Positions 28,250 through 37,860 of a stretch of 37,860 bases of DNA are shown piece after piece. The notes beneath the pieces were generated by a model. That model was not told where the DNA came from. It did not search any database and saw nothing but the letters and a program-made list of their open reading frames with translations. The stretch lies in the NCBI GenBank assembly GCA_019306365.1, contig JAFDLS010000009.1:1-37860 (forward strand), written 5' to 3'. The translations under genes were made by a program, and so were the position numbers. How positions within the stretch are numbered: the stretch's first letter is position 1; every line of letters begins with the position of its first letter. This stretch comes from Deltaproteobacteria bacterium. Its GTDB lineage: Bacteria > Desulfobacterota > Desulfarculia > Adiutricales > JAFDHD01.

Positions 28250-29833
28250 ATGAAAAAAATCGAGATATACGATACCACCCTGCGGGATGGCGCTCAGGCG
28301 GAGACCGTAACCTTCACTCTGGAGGATAAAATCCGCATAACCGAACGCCTGGATCGGTTTGGGGTGGATTATGTGGAAGGCGGCTGGCCCGGATCCAATC
28401 CTAGGGATATGGCTTTTTTCAAGGAAATAAAGAAATATCCGTTAAAGCACACCAGGGTAGCGGCCTTTGGCAGCACGCACAATCCCAAGGGTGCCCCGGA
28501 AAAGGATTCCAATTTAAAATCAATGGTCAGGGCTGGAACCAGGGTGATGACCATTGTCGGTAAGTCCTGGGACGTGCATGTAAAAGACGCCTTACGCATC
28601 AGCCTCAAGCGTAATCTCGAAATTATCGAGCATTCCTTAAGTTTTCTACGCCCCAGCGCGAAGCAGCTTTTTTTTGACGCGGAACATTTTTTTGACGGTT
28701 ACAAGAAAAACCAGGAGTATGCCCTGAAGACCCTGCAAGCGGCGGTGGCTGGCGGAGCCGATTACCTGATATTATGCGATACCAACGGCGGGACTTTACC
28801 CAGCGAGGTGGCTCGGATAGTCAAGGAGGTGCGCCGTAAATACCCTAAGATTTTTCTGGGGATGCACGCGCACAATGACGCTGAACTGGGCGTGGCCAAT
28901 TCCCTGGCAGCGGTGGAAGCCGGCGCAACCCAAGTTCAGGGAACAATCAATGGGGTGGGCGAACGCTGCGGCAACGCTAACCTCTGTTCCATTATTCCCG
29001 CTTTAATTCTCAAGATGGAAAGGAAGTGCCTGATTGAGGGCGGATTGCCTCAGCTGCACGAAGTCAGCCGCCTGGTAAGCGAACTGGCCAACATTCAGCC
29101 TAACTCTTTTCAACCGTATGTCGGACGGAGCGCTTTCGCCCACAAGGGCGGCATTCATATTAGCGCCGTGAAGCGAAACCCTGAGACATATGAGCATATT
29201 CCCCCGGCCGCCGTTGGAAACGTACAGCGAATTCTGATCTCTGACCTGTCTGGCAAGAGCACGGTAATTCACAAGGCTCAGCAGTACGGTTTGGATATCA
29301 ATTCCAAGGACCCGATCGTCCTTCAGATAGTCAAAGAGCTCAAAGAACTGGAAAATCAGGGATTTCAGTTCGAGGGGGCCGAAGGGTCGTTCGAGCTTTT
29401 GATGAACCGGGCCATGGGTACTCACAAGAAATATTTTGAATTAGTGAGCTTCAGGGTTATCACCCAGAAGAGCAAAGAAGAAGAACCGCCTCACGCTGAA
29501 GCGACAATTATGGTCAAGGTTGGAGGTAAGGTCGAACATACCGCGGCTGAGGGCAATGGCCCGGTCAATGCCCTGGACAATGCCATACGTAAAGCCCTGG
29601 AAAAATTTTATCCCGAGTTATCTCGAATGAGTCTTGAGGATTATAAAGTTAGGGTCCTGCCATCGTTGGGCCGCGGTACGGGCGCCAAGGTTCGCGTCCT
29701 GATTGAATCCGGTGACCGGAACGAAAAATGGGGGACAGTCGGGGTCTCACATGATATTCTTGAAGCCAGTTGGCAGGCCCTGGTTGACAGTGTCAATTAC
29801 AAGCTATACAAGGACGAAAAAAGGGGCAAGTAA
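28250..29833 (+). CDS. cimA: citramalate synthase
   Basis: IYDTTLRDGAQAE, MHAHNDAELGVANSLAAVEAGATQVQGTINGVGERCGNANL. Confidence 0.94.
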   Translation: MKKIEIYDTTLRDGAQAETVTFTLEDKIRITERLDRFGVDYVEGGWPGSNPRDMAFFKEIKKYPLKHTRVAAFGSTHNPKGAPEKDSNLKSMVRAGTRVMTIVGKSWDVHVKDALRISLKRNLEIIEHSLSFLRPSAKQLFFDAEHFFDGYKKNQEYALKTLQAAVAGGADYLILCDTNGGTLPSEVARIVKEVRRKYPKIFLGMHAHNDAELGVANSLAAVEAGATQVQGTINGVGERCGNANLCSIIPALILKMERKCLIEGGLPQLHEVSRLVSELANIQPNSFQPYVGRSAFAHKGGIHISAVKRNPETYEHIPPAAVGNVQRILISDLSGKSTVIHKAQQYGLDINSKDPIVLQIVKELKELENQGFQFEGAEGSFELLMNRAMGTHKKYFELVSFRVITQKSKEEEPPHAEATIMVKVGGKVEHTAAEGNGPVNALDNAIRKALEKFYPELSRMSLEDYKVRVLPSLGRGTGAKVRVLIESGDRNEKWGTVGVSHDILEASWQALVDSVNYKLYKDEKRGK

Positions 29834-29887
29834 TTTTTTAAGCTGGAAATAAATAGAAATCAGTGTCAGGCGCTGCTGCTGCTGTCC

Positions 29888-30391
29888 GTGCTGCTTGTTG
29901 GGCTGGGCTGGACGTTCAGTTATGGGTGGCAGTTTCAAACACGATCATTTCCATTGAATAATGATACTTATTTGGTGGAGGTGGTCAGCCCGCGTGAAGG
30001 GACCCGGGTGCTGTCTTTTCCCACTTCCCCCACGCTGCATCAGGTGCTTGAAGCTGAGCGAGTGTCTCTGCTTTCGGATCCGCCTGATATAGCTGTTGAA
30101 AACAGGACCAAGGTTTTGGTGATCGAACAGCATGGGGGAAGATCCGAGGTCAGGTTGAAACCGATGTCATCAGCGACTCTTTTGGGCCTGGGCCAGCGCA
30201 TGAATATCAACCAGATGGCGTTTCGCGATTTAACAATGCTTCCCGGAATCGGACCGGTGACCGCTAAGCGTATTTTGGCCGCTCGCCAGAGGCAGGGTAC
30301 TTTTTCCGGAGTTGAGGACCTTAAGCGAATAAGGGGTGTTGGAACTGAAACGATTAAGAAAATAAAAACATTTATAACCTTTGAGGATTAA
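29888..30391 (+). CDS. ComEA-like helix-hairpin-helix protein
   Basis: C-terminal MNINQMAFRDLTMLPGIGPVTAKRILAARQRQGTFSGVEDLKRIRGVGTETIKKIK. Confidence 0.82.
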   Translation: MLLVGLGWTFSYGWQFQTRSFPLNNDTYLVEVVSPREGTRVLSFPTSPTLHQVLEAERVSLLSDPPDIAVENRTKVLVIEQHGGRSEVRLKPMSSATLLGLGQRMNINQMAFRDLTMLPGIGPVTAKRILAARQRQGTFSGVEDLKRIRGVGTETIKKIKTFITFED

Positions 30392-30457
30392 GCATTAGTA
30401 TTTTATAGTTAATAATTATCGCATGATTATTCTAACCTTTTCTGGGGAGGTGTTAAT

Positions 30458-31468
30458 ATGCTTGGAAGAACTACCGTGACTCAGCATCTTTTGCTTACTC
30501 AGACAGAGGTGTCAGGAGCCACTGGCACTTTTACCCGGTTAATTAATGAACTCATCGTTGCCGCGAAATTGATCTCACGGGAGGTAAATAAGGCCGGGCT
30601 GAATGACATAATAGGTTATGCTGGACGTGAGAACGTCCAGGGAGAGGCCGTTCGCAAACTTGATGACTTTTCTAACGATGCCATTATTCGCCGCCTTCAA
30701 TCCAGCGGCGTACTTTGCGCCATGGCCTCGGAGGAAGTCGCCGACGTTATCGAAATCCCGCGTAATTATCCGGTGGGCGATTATTTGCTTATCTTCGATC
30801 CTCTGGATGGAAGCTCTAATATTGATGTCAATGTTAGCGTGGGAACGATTTTTTCCGTTTTGCATCGCACGACAGATTCATGCGATCAGGGAACCCTGGA
30901 AGATATTTTACAGCCGGGTTATAAACAGGTTGCGGCGGGTTATTTCGTTTATGGATCTTCTACTATCATGGTCTTTTGCGCCGGGAACGGGGTGCACGGC
31001 TTTACCCTTGACCCCTCTATCGGTGAGTTCCTTTTGTCACACGAAAACATGAAGATTCCCGAGTGGGGAAATACTTTTTCAATTAATGAAGGCAATTATT
31101 ATTACTGGTCTGAGGATATGCGGCGGTATATAGACTATCTAAAGGACCCCAAGGCTGACCATCGTGGATATACCTCCCGGTATGTCGGTTCGCTTGTGGC
31201 CGATTTTCACCGGAATCTGATTCATGGTGGTATCTTTCTTTATCCAGCGGATACCAAGGACCCGCGCAAGCCGCATGGCAAGTTAAGATTGATGTGTGAG
31301 GCCAACCCTCTGGCTTATATCGTGGAACATGCCGGCGGGTCAGCCAGCGACGGCACTCAGAGGATCATGAATATTATTCCTGAAGAACTGCACCAAAGGG
31401 TGCCGTTGATCATTGGGAGCAAGGAGGAAGTTCGCATCGTAGAGGAATTTATCCAGGGCAAGAGATAA
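30458..31468 (+). CDS. fbp: class 1 fructose-1,6-bisphosphatase
   Basis: IFDPLDGSSNIDVNVSVGTIF metal-binding motif; KLRLMCEANPLAYIVEHAGG. Confidence 0.96.
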   Translation: MLGRTTVTQHLLLTQTEVSGATGTFTRLINELIVAAKLISREVNKAGLNDIIGYAGRENVQGEAVRKLDDFSNDAIIRRLQSSGVLCAMASEEVADVIEIPRNYPVGDYLLIFDPLDGSSNIDVNVSVGTIFSVLHRTTDSCDQGTLEDILQPGYKQVAAGYFVYGSSTIMVFCAGNGVHGFTLDPSIGEFLLSHENMKIPEWGNTFSINEGNYYYWSEDMRRYIDYLKDPKADHRGYTSRYVGSLVADFHRNLIHGGIFLYPADTKDPRKPHGKLRLMCEANPLAYIVEHAGGSASDGTQRIMNIIPEELHQRVPLIIGSKEEVRIVEEFIQGKR

Positions 31469-31499
31469 TTTTGGTTGAAAATAGAAGACGTGACTGATC

Positions 31500-31530
31500 C
31501 CTCGCAGCCTCTTCAGGCTGCGAGGATTTT
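31500..31530 (+). terminator. Rho-independent terminator after fbp
   Basis: CCTCGCAGCCT - CTTC - AGGCTGCGAGG perfect 11-bp stem followed by ATTTTAT. Confidence 0.85.
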
Positions 31531-31547
31531 ATATTTCAGAAAATTTT

Positions 31548-32564
31548 ATGAAGATTCTTGGAATTGAAACATCTTGTGATGAAACGGCGGCGGCCGTGGT
31601 TGAGGATGGCCGGGTAATCCGGTCCAATGTGGTACGCACTCAGTTTGACCTTCACGGCCGATACGGGGGGGTGGTTCCGGAACTGGCGTCACGCCGGCAC
31701 GTGGAAGTGATTGTGCCTGTGGTTGAAGAAGCGCTGAATCAGGCCGGACTCGATCTGGCCCAGCTTGACGGTTTAGCCGTCACACAGGGGCCGGGATTGG
31801 TTGGATCATTATTGGTCGGCCTCAATTTTGCCAAGTCTTTGGCGCTGGCGACAGGTCTTCCGGTAGTCGGGGTCAATCATCTGGAGGGTCACATTGCCGC
31901 CGGGTTCTTGACGGGCGACATCCCCGGCTTCCCCCTTGCCGCGCTGGTTGTTTCCGGGGGACACACAAATCTTTACCTTGTCCGGGGGCCCATGGAGTTT
32001 GAGCTTTACGGTCAGACCAGGGACGACGCGGCCGGTGAGGCCTTCGATAAGGTGGCCAAGCTTTTAGGGTTGGCTTATCCGGGGGGTGTGTCCATCGAAG
32101 CTCAATCCAGCAGGGGAGACGGGCAGCGCTTTAAACTGCCCCGGCCAATGTGGGGACAGGGGCTGGACTTTTCTTTTTCCGGCCTTAAGACGGCGGTTTT
32201 AACTCTTGTAAACCGTGAGTTTGAGGGGGGCGAAATCGGGCCAAAGGACATGGCTGATTTAACAGCTTCCTTTCAAGCAGCCGTGGTTGAGGTTTTGACC
32301 GGTAAAACCTCGGCCCTGCTCGATCAAATAAAGGTCAAAGGTTTGATTATGGCTGGCGGCGTGGCGGCTAATCAATGCCTGAGGACGGAAATGACTGAGG
32401 TTGTGAAGCGATATGATGTCCCCTTTATCTTACCGCCGATTAACCTGTGTACTGATAACGGCGCCATGATCGCTGCGGCGGGTTATTACCACCTGGCCGC
32501 GGGTCACTTTTTAGACCTGGCCGCCGACGCTTATTCCAGAGTACCGAAACCGATATCGGCATGA
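31548..32564 (+). CDS. tsaD: tRNA N6-adenosine threonylcarbamoyltransferase
   Basis: MKILGIETSCDETAAAVV, ELASRRHVEVI, GVNHLEGHI, VSGGHTNLY. Confidence 0.97.
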   Translation: MKILGIETSCDETAAAVVEDGRVIRSNVVRTQFDLHGRYGGVVPELASRRHVEVIVPVVEEALNQAGLDLAQLDGLAVTQGPGLVGSLLVGLNFAKSLALATGLPVVGVNHLEGHIAAGFLTGDIPGFPLAALVVSGGHTNLYLVRGPMEFELYGQTRDDAAGEAFDKVAKLLGLAYPGGVSIEAQSSRGDGQRFKLPRPMWGQGLDFSFSGLKTAVLTLVNREFEGGEIGPKDMADLTASFQAAVVEVLTGKTSALLDQIKVKGLIMAGGVAANQCLRTEMTEVVKRYDVPFILPPINLCTDNGAMIAAAGYYHLAAGHFLDLAADAYSRVPKPISA

Positions 32565-32607
32565 TCTTTTGAGGAAGGCCGATTGTCATGGTTTTTAAGG
32601 AAATAGG

Positions 32608-33456
32608 GTGAGTTCTCCACGAAAAATCCTGGCAGAGAGGAAACTCACGGCTCAAAAAGGGCGGGGCCAGCATTTCCTCATGGACCCCGGCGTTATCCGG
32701 GGGATTCTTGATAAGGCGGGGTTGGACCCGAAAATTCCGGTTCTCGAGATTGGTCCGGGCCTGGGGGCCATGACCAAACCACTCCTTGAAAGGGGCTGCA
32801 CGGTTGTGGCCGTTGAGGTGGACCGGGGGTTGGTAAAATTTCTTGAGGAAGAGGTTCGGCCTGCGGCGCCTGAGAGGCTGAGGATTATTTCCGGCGATAT
32901 TCTGGAGACTGATTTCAGGAAACTGGCGGCTGAGTTTGGCGGGCGTTTTCTTGTTTTGGGCAACCTCCCCTATCAAATATCATCCCCGCTTCTGTTCAAA
33001 CTTCTTGATGATCGGTCGGTGGTGACCTCGGCGGTCTTGATGTTTCAGCGTGAGATGGCTGACCGGCTGACAGCTGCGCCGGGAACGAAAAGCTACGGGC
33101 GGGTGAGTGTTGTCTTTACCTATTTTGCGGGAGTGGTTCGTCTGTTAGACCTGGGAACAGCGGTTTTTTTCCCGCGGCCAAAGGTCGGTTCAACCATGCT
33201 TAAAATTATCTTTAAAGAGACCCTCGAACCGGCCCTTCTTTCAGAACGATTTTTTAAAGAAGTGGTTAAAGCTGGTTTCGCGAAGCGCCGAAAAACCCTC
33301 AGGAACGCGCTTCTCTCAGCGTTCACGCCTGCGGCGGTCGACGGCGCTTTGAAAAAGGTTGAAATAGAACCGTCACGGCGGGCCGAAACCTTAAGCCCTG
33401 CCGAGTTCGCGATTTTGGCCAACGCTATATATGAGCTTCAAGAAATTCGGTCTTGA
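32608..33456 (+). CDS. rsmA: 16S rRNA (adenine1518-N6/adenine1519-N6)-dimethyltransferase
   Basis: GQHFLMDPGVIRGIL, VLEIGPGLGAMTKPLL, LGNLPYQISSPLLFKLL. Confidence 0.95.
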   Translation: MSSPRKILAERKLTAQKGRGQHFLMDPGVIRGILDKAGLDPKIPVLEIGPGLGAMTKPLLERGCTVVAVEVDRGLVKFLEEEVRPAAPERLRIISGDILETDFRKLAAEFGGRFLVLGNLPYQISSPLLFKLLDDRSVVTSAVLMFQREMADRLTAAPGTKSYGRVSVVFTYFAGVVRLLDLGTAVFFPRPKVGSTMLKIIFKETLEPALLSERFFKEVVKAGFAKRRKTLRNALLSAFTPAAVDGALKKVEIEPSRRAETLSPAEFAILANAIYELQEIRS

Positions 33457-33460
33457 AACA

Positions 33461-33488
33461 TTGCAAGATTTGACAAAGCGGCTATAAT
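33461..33488 (+). promoter_or_regulatory. possible promoter for panC-panD
   Basis: TTGCAA (33461-33466), 16-nt spacer, TATAAT (33483-33488), about 225 nt upstream of panC. Confidence 0.35.
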
Positions 33489-33715
33489 AGGCTAAGAAAT
33501 AAACGGCGCTGGTTGCCAGTTAACAGGGGATTAGGATCAATAGGTCAGAAAGACAATATAATCCCGGAAAATAGTCTGGATTAACTCAGGTCGAATTTTG
33601 AGGAGTTTTTCCCTTTAACAGCCAGGCAGGGTTTTTAGCTCGTCTTAGGCAAGGGAAAATAAAAGCCTGGAACAAACATGAAAAGGGCCCGGGACTTTTT
33701 GCCTGGAGCGTGATT

Positions 33716-34564
33716 ATGGAGTTAATAACCGAAACAGAAAAAATGAAGACTTGGACTCGCGAAAAGCGGGCCAATGGTATGAAAATCGGTTTCGTACCAA
33801 CCATGGGTTATCTTCATCAGGGGCATTTGAGCCTGATGAAATATGCCCGATCCCACTGTGACTCGCTCGTAGTCAGTATTTTTATCAATCCTGCCCAATT
33901 TGGCCCTACTGAAGATTTCAAAACATATCCGCAGAATCTGGATCGCGACCTTGAATTAATGAAACCCATTCCAGTTGACATGGTCTTTAACCCAGCCCCG
34001 GAACAAATATATCCCGACGGGTTTCAGACATATGTTGAAGTCGCTAAACTGACCAGGGTTCTTTGCGGGGTTAACCGCCCTACCCATTTTCAGGGTGTAA
34101 CCACAGTGGTGGCTAAACTGTTCAATATCGTCAGGCCTCACCTGGCGGTCTTCGGTCAAAAGGACTTCCAGCAGTTAGTTGTTATCCAGCGTATGGTCAA
34201 GGATTTGAATATGGACGTGGAGGTCGTAGGCCAGCCTACTGTGAGGGAGGAAGATGGTCTGGCCATGAGTTCTCGGAACGTTCACCTTTTGCCTGGTGAG
34301 CGAAAGAGCGCTTTGGCTTTATCCGAGGCGCTGAAGCTGGCTCAAGAGATGGCCCGGCAGGGCCAGCGGACCGCGGCTGAAATTCTTCGAGCGGTAAAAA
34401 AACACATTGAGAGCCAGCCATACACCCAACTTCAATACGCCGTTCTGGTCGATCCTGAAACTCTGGAGGAGGTCGAGGTGATAGAAGGTAAAGCGCTTCT
34501 GGCTCTGGCAGCCGTCGTGGGAAAACCCCGGCTGATAGACAACGCGATCATTACGGCTTATTAA
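33716..34564 (+). CDS. panC: pantoate--beta-alanine ligase
   Basis: [41 protein letters not shown] 33716 preferred over GTG 33710. Confidence 0.95.
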   Translation: MELITETEKMKTWTREKRANGMKIGFVPTMGYLHQGHLSLMKYARSHCDSLVVSIFINPAQFGPTEDFKTYPQNLDRDLELMKPIPVDMVFNPAPEQIYPDGFQTYVEVAKLTRVLCGVNRPTHFQGVTTVVAKLFNIVRPHLAVFGQKDFQQLVVIQRMVKDLNMDVEVVGQPTVREEDGLAMSSRNVHLLPGERKSALALSEALKLAQEMARQGQRTAAEILRAVKKHIESQPYTQLQYAVLVDPETLEEVEVIEGKALLALAAVVGKPRLIDNAIITAY

Positions 34565-34589
34565 AGCTAATATATTTTATGGAATTGAT

Positions 34590-34994
34590 ATGCAAAGAGT
34601 AATGTTAAAATCAAAGGTTCATCGTGCCACGGTAACTCAGGCGGACCTTCATTATGAAGGCAGCCTGACCCTGGATACTCTTCTTATGGACGCGGCCAAT
34701 TTACTTCCTTTTGAGAAGATTCAGGTTTTAAACGTCACCAACGGAGAGCGCTTCGAAACGTACGTTATTGAAGGCGAGCCTGGTTCGGGCGTAGTCTGCC
34801 TCAACGGGGCCGCCGCCCGTAAGGGCGCGCGAGGCGATCTGGTTATTCTCGTCAGTTACGCTGTCTGCAGCGAAGATGAAGCGCGAGATAGTAAGCCGGA
34901 CCTCGTTTTTGTGGACGAAAAAAATCGTATGGTTCGCAAAATGTCTGGTCACGATGAAGTGATCATAGACAAAGCGTCCTTAAATCTGGCTTGA
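34590..34994 (+). CDS. panD: aspartate 1-decarboxylase
   Basis: [25 protein letters not shown] with the YEGS self-processing site; [20 protein letters not shown]. Confidence 0.95.
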   Translation: MQRVMLKSKVHRATVTQADLHYEGSLTLDTLLMDAANLLPFEKIQVLNVTNGERFETYVIEGEPGSGVVCLNGAAARKGARGDLVILVSYAVCSEDEARDSKPDLVFVDEKNRMVRKMSGHDEVIIDKASLNLA

Positions 34995-35017
34995 ACTAAT
35001 AACGGGCTGAAAATCAA

Positions 35018-35034
35018 CCCCGGTTAACACGGGG
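35018..35034 (+). terminator. short GC hairpin after panD, possible terminator
   Basis: CCCCG-GTTAACA-CGGGG, no clear T tract. Confidence 0.3.
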
Positions 35035-35311
35035 GATTAAACTGAACCCTCGCCGAAATTCATTTACCCCTTGCAGTTTTCAAGGGTGGTTGGCAGGTTG
35101 GGTATGTATTTACCGGTGCGGGCTTGAGCGTGGAGGCTGAAGTTTAACACGCTGATTGAGCTTATTCTCTATAAACTGATTCAATAAATGGTTTTATAAA
35201 TATTGCGCCCGGGATGGTCGGATTGTTTTTTCTGATCCCGCTTCAAATGGAACGTAATTCTGGCAATCATCCCAACCGGTCATTTCAAACGAAGACGGCA
35301 GGCTTTCAGGC

Positions 35312-35341
35312 TTGACAGGTAATAGATCAATAGAGTTAAAT
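35312..35341 (+). promoter_or_regulatory. possible metK promoter
   Basis: TTGACA (35312-35317), 18-nt spacer, TTAAAT (35336-35341). Confidence 0.4.
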
Positions 35342-35385
35342 AAAAAATTTGGGGGTTCGGTTTAAAAAGAGGAGGTACTATTTTT

Positions 35386-35637
35386 ATGAGTCCTAGTTAT
35401 CTATTCACATCTGAATCGGTTACAGAAGGACATCCAGACAAAGTGGCGGATCAAATATCTGACGCTATTTTAGATTCGGTCCTGGTTGAGGATAAAAAAG
35501 GCCGTGTTGCCTGTGAGACTCTGGTGACTACGGGTATGGCCGTAATAGCCGGGGAGATCACCACTGAATGCTGGGTCGATATGCCAAACGTGGTCCGAAA
35601 AACAATAAAAGAAATCGGATATAACGATGGGCCGTGA
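35386..35637 (+). CDS. metK: S-adenosylmethionine synthetase, N-terminal fragment of an interrupted gene
   Basis: [24 protein letters not shown] ... [15 protein letters not shown] then stop. Confidence 0.93.
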   Translation: MSPSYLFTSESVTEGHPDKVADQISDAILDSVLVEDKKGRVACETLVTTGMAVIAGEITTECWVDMPNVVRKTIKEIGYNDGP

Positions 35638-36203
35638 TTACTTCCATTGACAAACAGTCACCGGATATTGCGATGGGTGTTAATGGCGCGGAAGATCATG
35701 AGCAGGGCGCTGGCGATCAGGGCATTATGTTCGGCTATGCCTGCGATGAAACCGAAACATTGATGCCCATGCCTATTTTTTACGCCCACAAATTAACTCA
35801 ACGGCTGGCTAAGGTTCGAAAGCATGGAGTTTTGAATTTCCTGCGGCCGGATGGCAAGTCTCAAGTGACAGTCGAGTACGATCATGGGAAACCTAAAAGG
35901 ATTGAGGCCGTGGTTATTGCCGCGCAGCATTCACCTGATGTGTCGGAAAAGGTCGTCAGGGAATCCGTTATTGAAGAAGTAATCAAACAGGTTATCCCGG
36001 CGAATTTACTCGATGGTGACACCAAGCTTTTTATCAACGCCACAGGCCGGTTCGTTTTTGGCGGACCCGCGGCGGACTGCGGGCTGACAGGCCGGAAGAT
36101 CATTGTGGATACCTATGGCGGTCAGGGCAGTCATGGAGGCGGCTGCTTTTCAGGGAAAGATCCCTCCAAGGTAGACCGCAGCGCCCCGAGCCGGTGTCTT
36201 TGA
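35634..36203 (+). CDS. metK: S-adenosylmethionine synthetase, central fragment in a second frame
   Basis: [16 protein letters not shown]...[12 protein letters not shown]...[23 protein letters not shown] then out of frame. Confidence 0.93.
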   Translation: MITSIDKQSPDIAMGVNGAEDHEQGAGDQGIMFGYACDETETLMPMPIFYAHKLTQRLAKVRKHGVLNFLRPDGKSQVTVEYDHGKPKRIEAVVIAAQHSPDVSEKVVRESVIEEVIKQVIPANLLDGDTKLFINATGRFVFGGPAADCGLTGRKIIVDTYGGQGSHGGGCFSGKDPSKVDRSAPSRCL

Positions 36204-36424
36204 TGATCAACACCTTTGGCAGCGGTAAAGTCGATGACGAAAAAATCGCCAAGGGCCTGCGCAGGATTTTTTCTTTCAAGCCCGCGAACATGATCGCCTA
36301 TCTCGACCTGCTAAGGCCGATTTATAAAAAGACAGCAGCTTATGGCCATTATGGCCGAGAGGAACCTGAGTTCACCTGGGAAAAGGTGGACAAGACTGAA
36401 GAACTGCTGGAAGCTGTAAAATAG
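36194..36424 (+). pseudogene. metK: S-adenosylmethionine synthetase, C-terminal fragment in a third register
   Basis: (EPV)[12 protein letters not shown]...[27 protein letters not shown]. Confidence 0.9.
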
Positions 36425-36510
36425 TTACTGAGATATTACGCTCTTATCATCAGATATGCTCACATTCCCCGGTTGATGCCGAGAAAAAGCAAACAGGAGT
36501 TGAAGATAAA

Positions 36511-37767
36511 ATGAACAGCGATGTTAAAGATCTTAATTTAGCTCAAAAGGGCCAGCTGCGCATCGAATGGGCCAACCAAAATATGCCGGTCCTGAATATA
36601 ATAAAACGCCGATTCACCAGAGAAAAACCTCTCAAAGGCGTTCGGATAGGGGCGTGTCTGCACGTAACTACGGAAACGGCGAGTTTGGCTCGAACCCTCA
36701 AGGCGGGCGGAGCCGAGGTTTTCATCTGTGCCTCGAACCCCTTAAGCACTCAAGACGACGTAGCCGCAGCCTTGGTAAAGAAGGACAAGATAGCCACTTT
36801 CGCGATCAAGGGTGAGGACAACCAGACTTATTACCAGCACATCAACGCGACCCTTGACGCCAAGCCTATGATCACCATGGATGACGGGGCCGACCTGGTT
36901 TCAACCCTGCATTCGGAACGCCAGTCTTTGGTCAAGCACGTTTTAGCCGGGACCGAGGAAACCACCACCGGCGTCATCCGGCTGACAAGCATGGCGGCGG
37001 AGAATGCTCTTAAATATCCCATTATTGCCGTCAATGACGCCAAGACCAAGCATTTTTTCGACAATCGCTATGGCACGGGCCAGAGTACTATTGACGGCAT
37101 CATCCGCGCCACAAATCGATTGGTGGCCGGTACAAATTTCGTGATTTGCGGTTACGGGTGGTGCGGACGCGGGTTGGCCATGCGGGCTCACGGTATGGGC
37201 GCGAGCGTCATCGTGACTGAAGTGGATCCTCTAAAGGCCCTGGAAGCGGTTATGGACGGATACAGGGTCATGCCCATCGCGGCGGCTGCGGAAATCGGCG
37301 ACTTTTTCTGCACCCTCACCGGCGATATTAACGTAATTCGTAAAGAGCACTTTTTGAAGATGAAAACCGGCGCGATCGTGGCCAATTCCGGGCATTTCAA
37401 CGTGGAATTGGATCTTGTTGGTTTGGAGAAAGTTTGTACCAAACAACGCATGATCAGGGAGTTTGTCCAGGAGTACACGCTAACAAACGGTAAACGTATT
37501 TATGTCCTTGGCGAAGGGCGGCTCATTAATCTGGCCGCAGCCGAAGGGCATCCGTCAAGTGTCATGGATATGAGTTTTGCCAATCAGGCCCTATCGGCGG
37601 AGTTTATTGTTAAAAATAAAGGCAATATTCCTATGGGAGTTATGCCGGTGCCCGAAGAAATAGATGATGAAATCGCCAGGTTAAAGCTTAAAGCCATGGG
37701 GATTAAGATAGACACCCTGACCAAGGATCAACAAAAATACCTTGCTTCCTGGGAAATGGGCACCTAA
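36511..37767 (+). CDS. ahcY: adenosylhomocysteinase
   Basis: [49 protein letters not shown]-type NAD site, [20 protein letters not shown]. Confidence 0.96.
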   Translation: MNSDVKDLNLAQKGQLRIEWANQNMPVLNIIKRRFTREKPLKGVRIGACLHVTTETASLARTLKAGGAEVFICASNPLSTQDDVAAALVKKDKIATFAIKGEDNQTYYQHINATLDAKPMITMDDGADLVSTLHSERQSLVKHVLAGTEETTTGVIRLTSMAAENALKYPIIAVNDAKTKHFFDNRYGTGQSTIDGIIRATNRLVAGTNFVICGYGWCGRGLAMRAHGMGASVIVTEVDPLKALEAVMDGYRVMPIAAAAEIGDFFCTLTGDINVIRKEHFLKMKTGAIVANSGHFNVELDLVGLEKVCTKQRMIREFVQEYTLTNGKRIYVLGEGRLINLAAAEGHPSSVMDMSFANQALSAEFIVKNKGNIPMGVMPVPEEIDDEIARLKLKAMGIKIDTLTKDQQKYLASWEMGT

Positions 37768-37812
37768 CTGAACCTGTACTGCTTCTCCGGTGAGGAGCTA
37801 AGTGTTTTTCAT

Positions 37813-37847
37813 GGGGGAAAGTGGCTCTGGCTGAGTCATTTTCCCCC
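37813..37847 (+). terminator. strong hairpin downstream of ahcY, probable terminator
   Basis: GGGGGAAAGTGGCTC - TGGCT - GAGTCATTTTCCCCC, 15-bp stem with 2 G-T pairs; T tract weak. Confidence 0.55.
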
Positions 37848-37860
37848 TAATTCGTGCTAA

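Noticed and set aside
34995-35385. SAM or SAH riboswitch upstream of metK
   Set aside because: No recognisable riboswitch consensus in the leader; only a weak promoter-like signal found.

Overview
This 37.9 kb window looks like chromosomal DNA from a sulfate/sulfite-reducing Desulfobacterota-type bacterium. Its centre (about 5.0-16.2 kb) is an unusually complete dissimilatory sulfite reductase locus: a DsrD with its own promoter, dsrA, dsrB, a second divergent DsrD-like winged-helix gene, dsrN/cbiA, a HEAT-repeat gene, an RsbRD-N-domain gene and dsrMKJOP, closed by a terminator. Downstream is a housekeeping block: ferredoxin, mazG, cvpA, yjbQ, phoH-pgpH-ybeY-pdxJ-acpS-nnrDE-tsaE-lysC-cimA, ComEA-like, fbp, tsaD, rsmA, panC-panD, metK and ahcY. 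The observations I consider most worth checking are: (1) two 141-bp MITE-like elements, one apparently inserted in a duplicated copy of the dsrD promoter; (2) a perfect 17-bp hairpin inside the second DsrD-like gene that reduces to a perfect 26-bp palindrome if a 12-nt tandem repeat is removed; (3) a long dsrA leader with a strong promoter, a small ORF and an orphan full-length Shine-Dalgarno sequence; (4) internal deletion plus frameshift junctions in dsrA (one) and metK (two), which may be assembly artefacts; (5) a nested hairpin just downstream of the decayed duplicate promoter. I found no CRISPR array, rRNA, tRNA or prophage. All calls come from reading the sequence and the supplied ORF translations; no database search was run.
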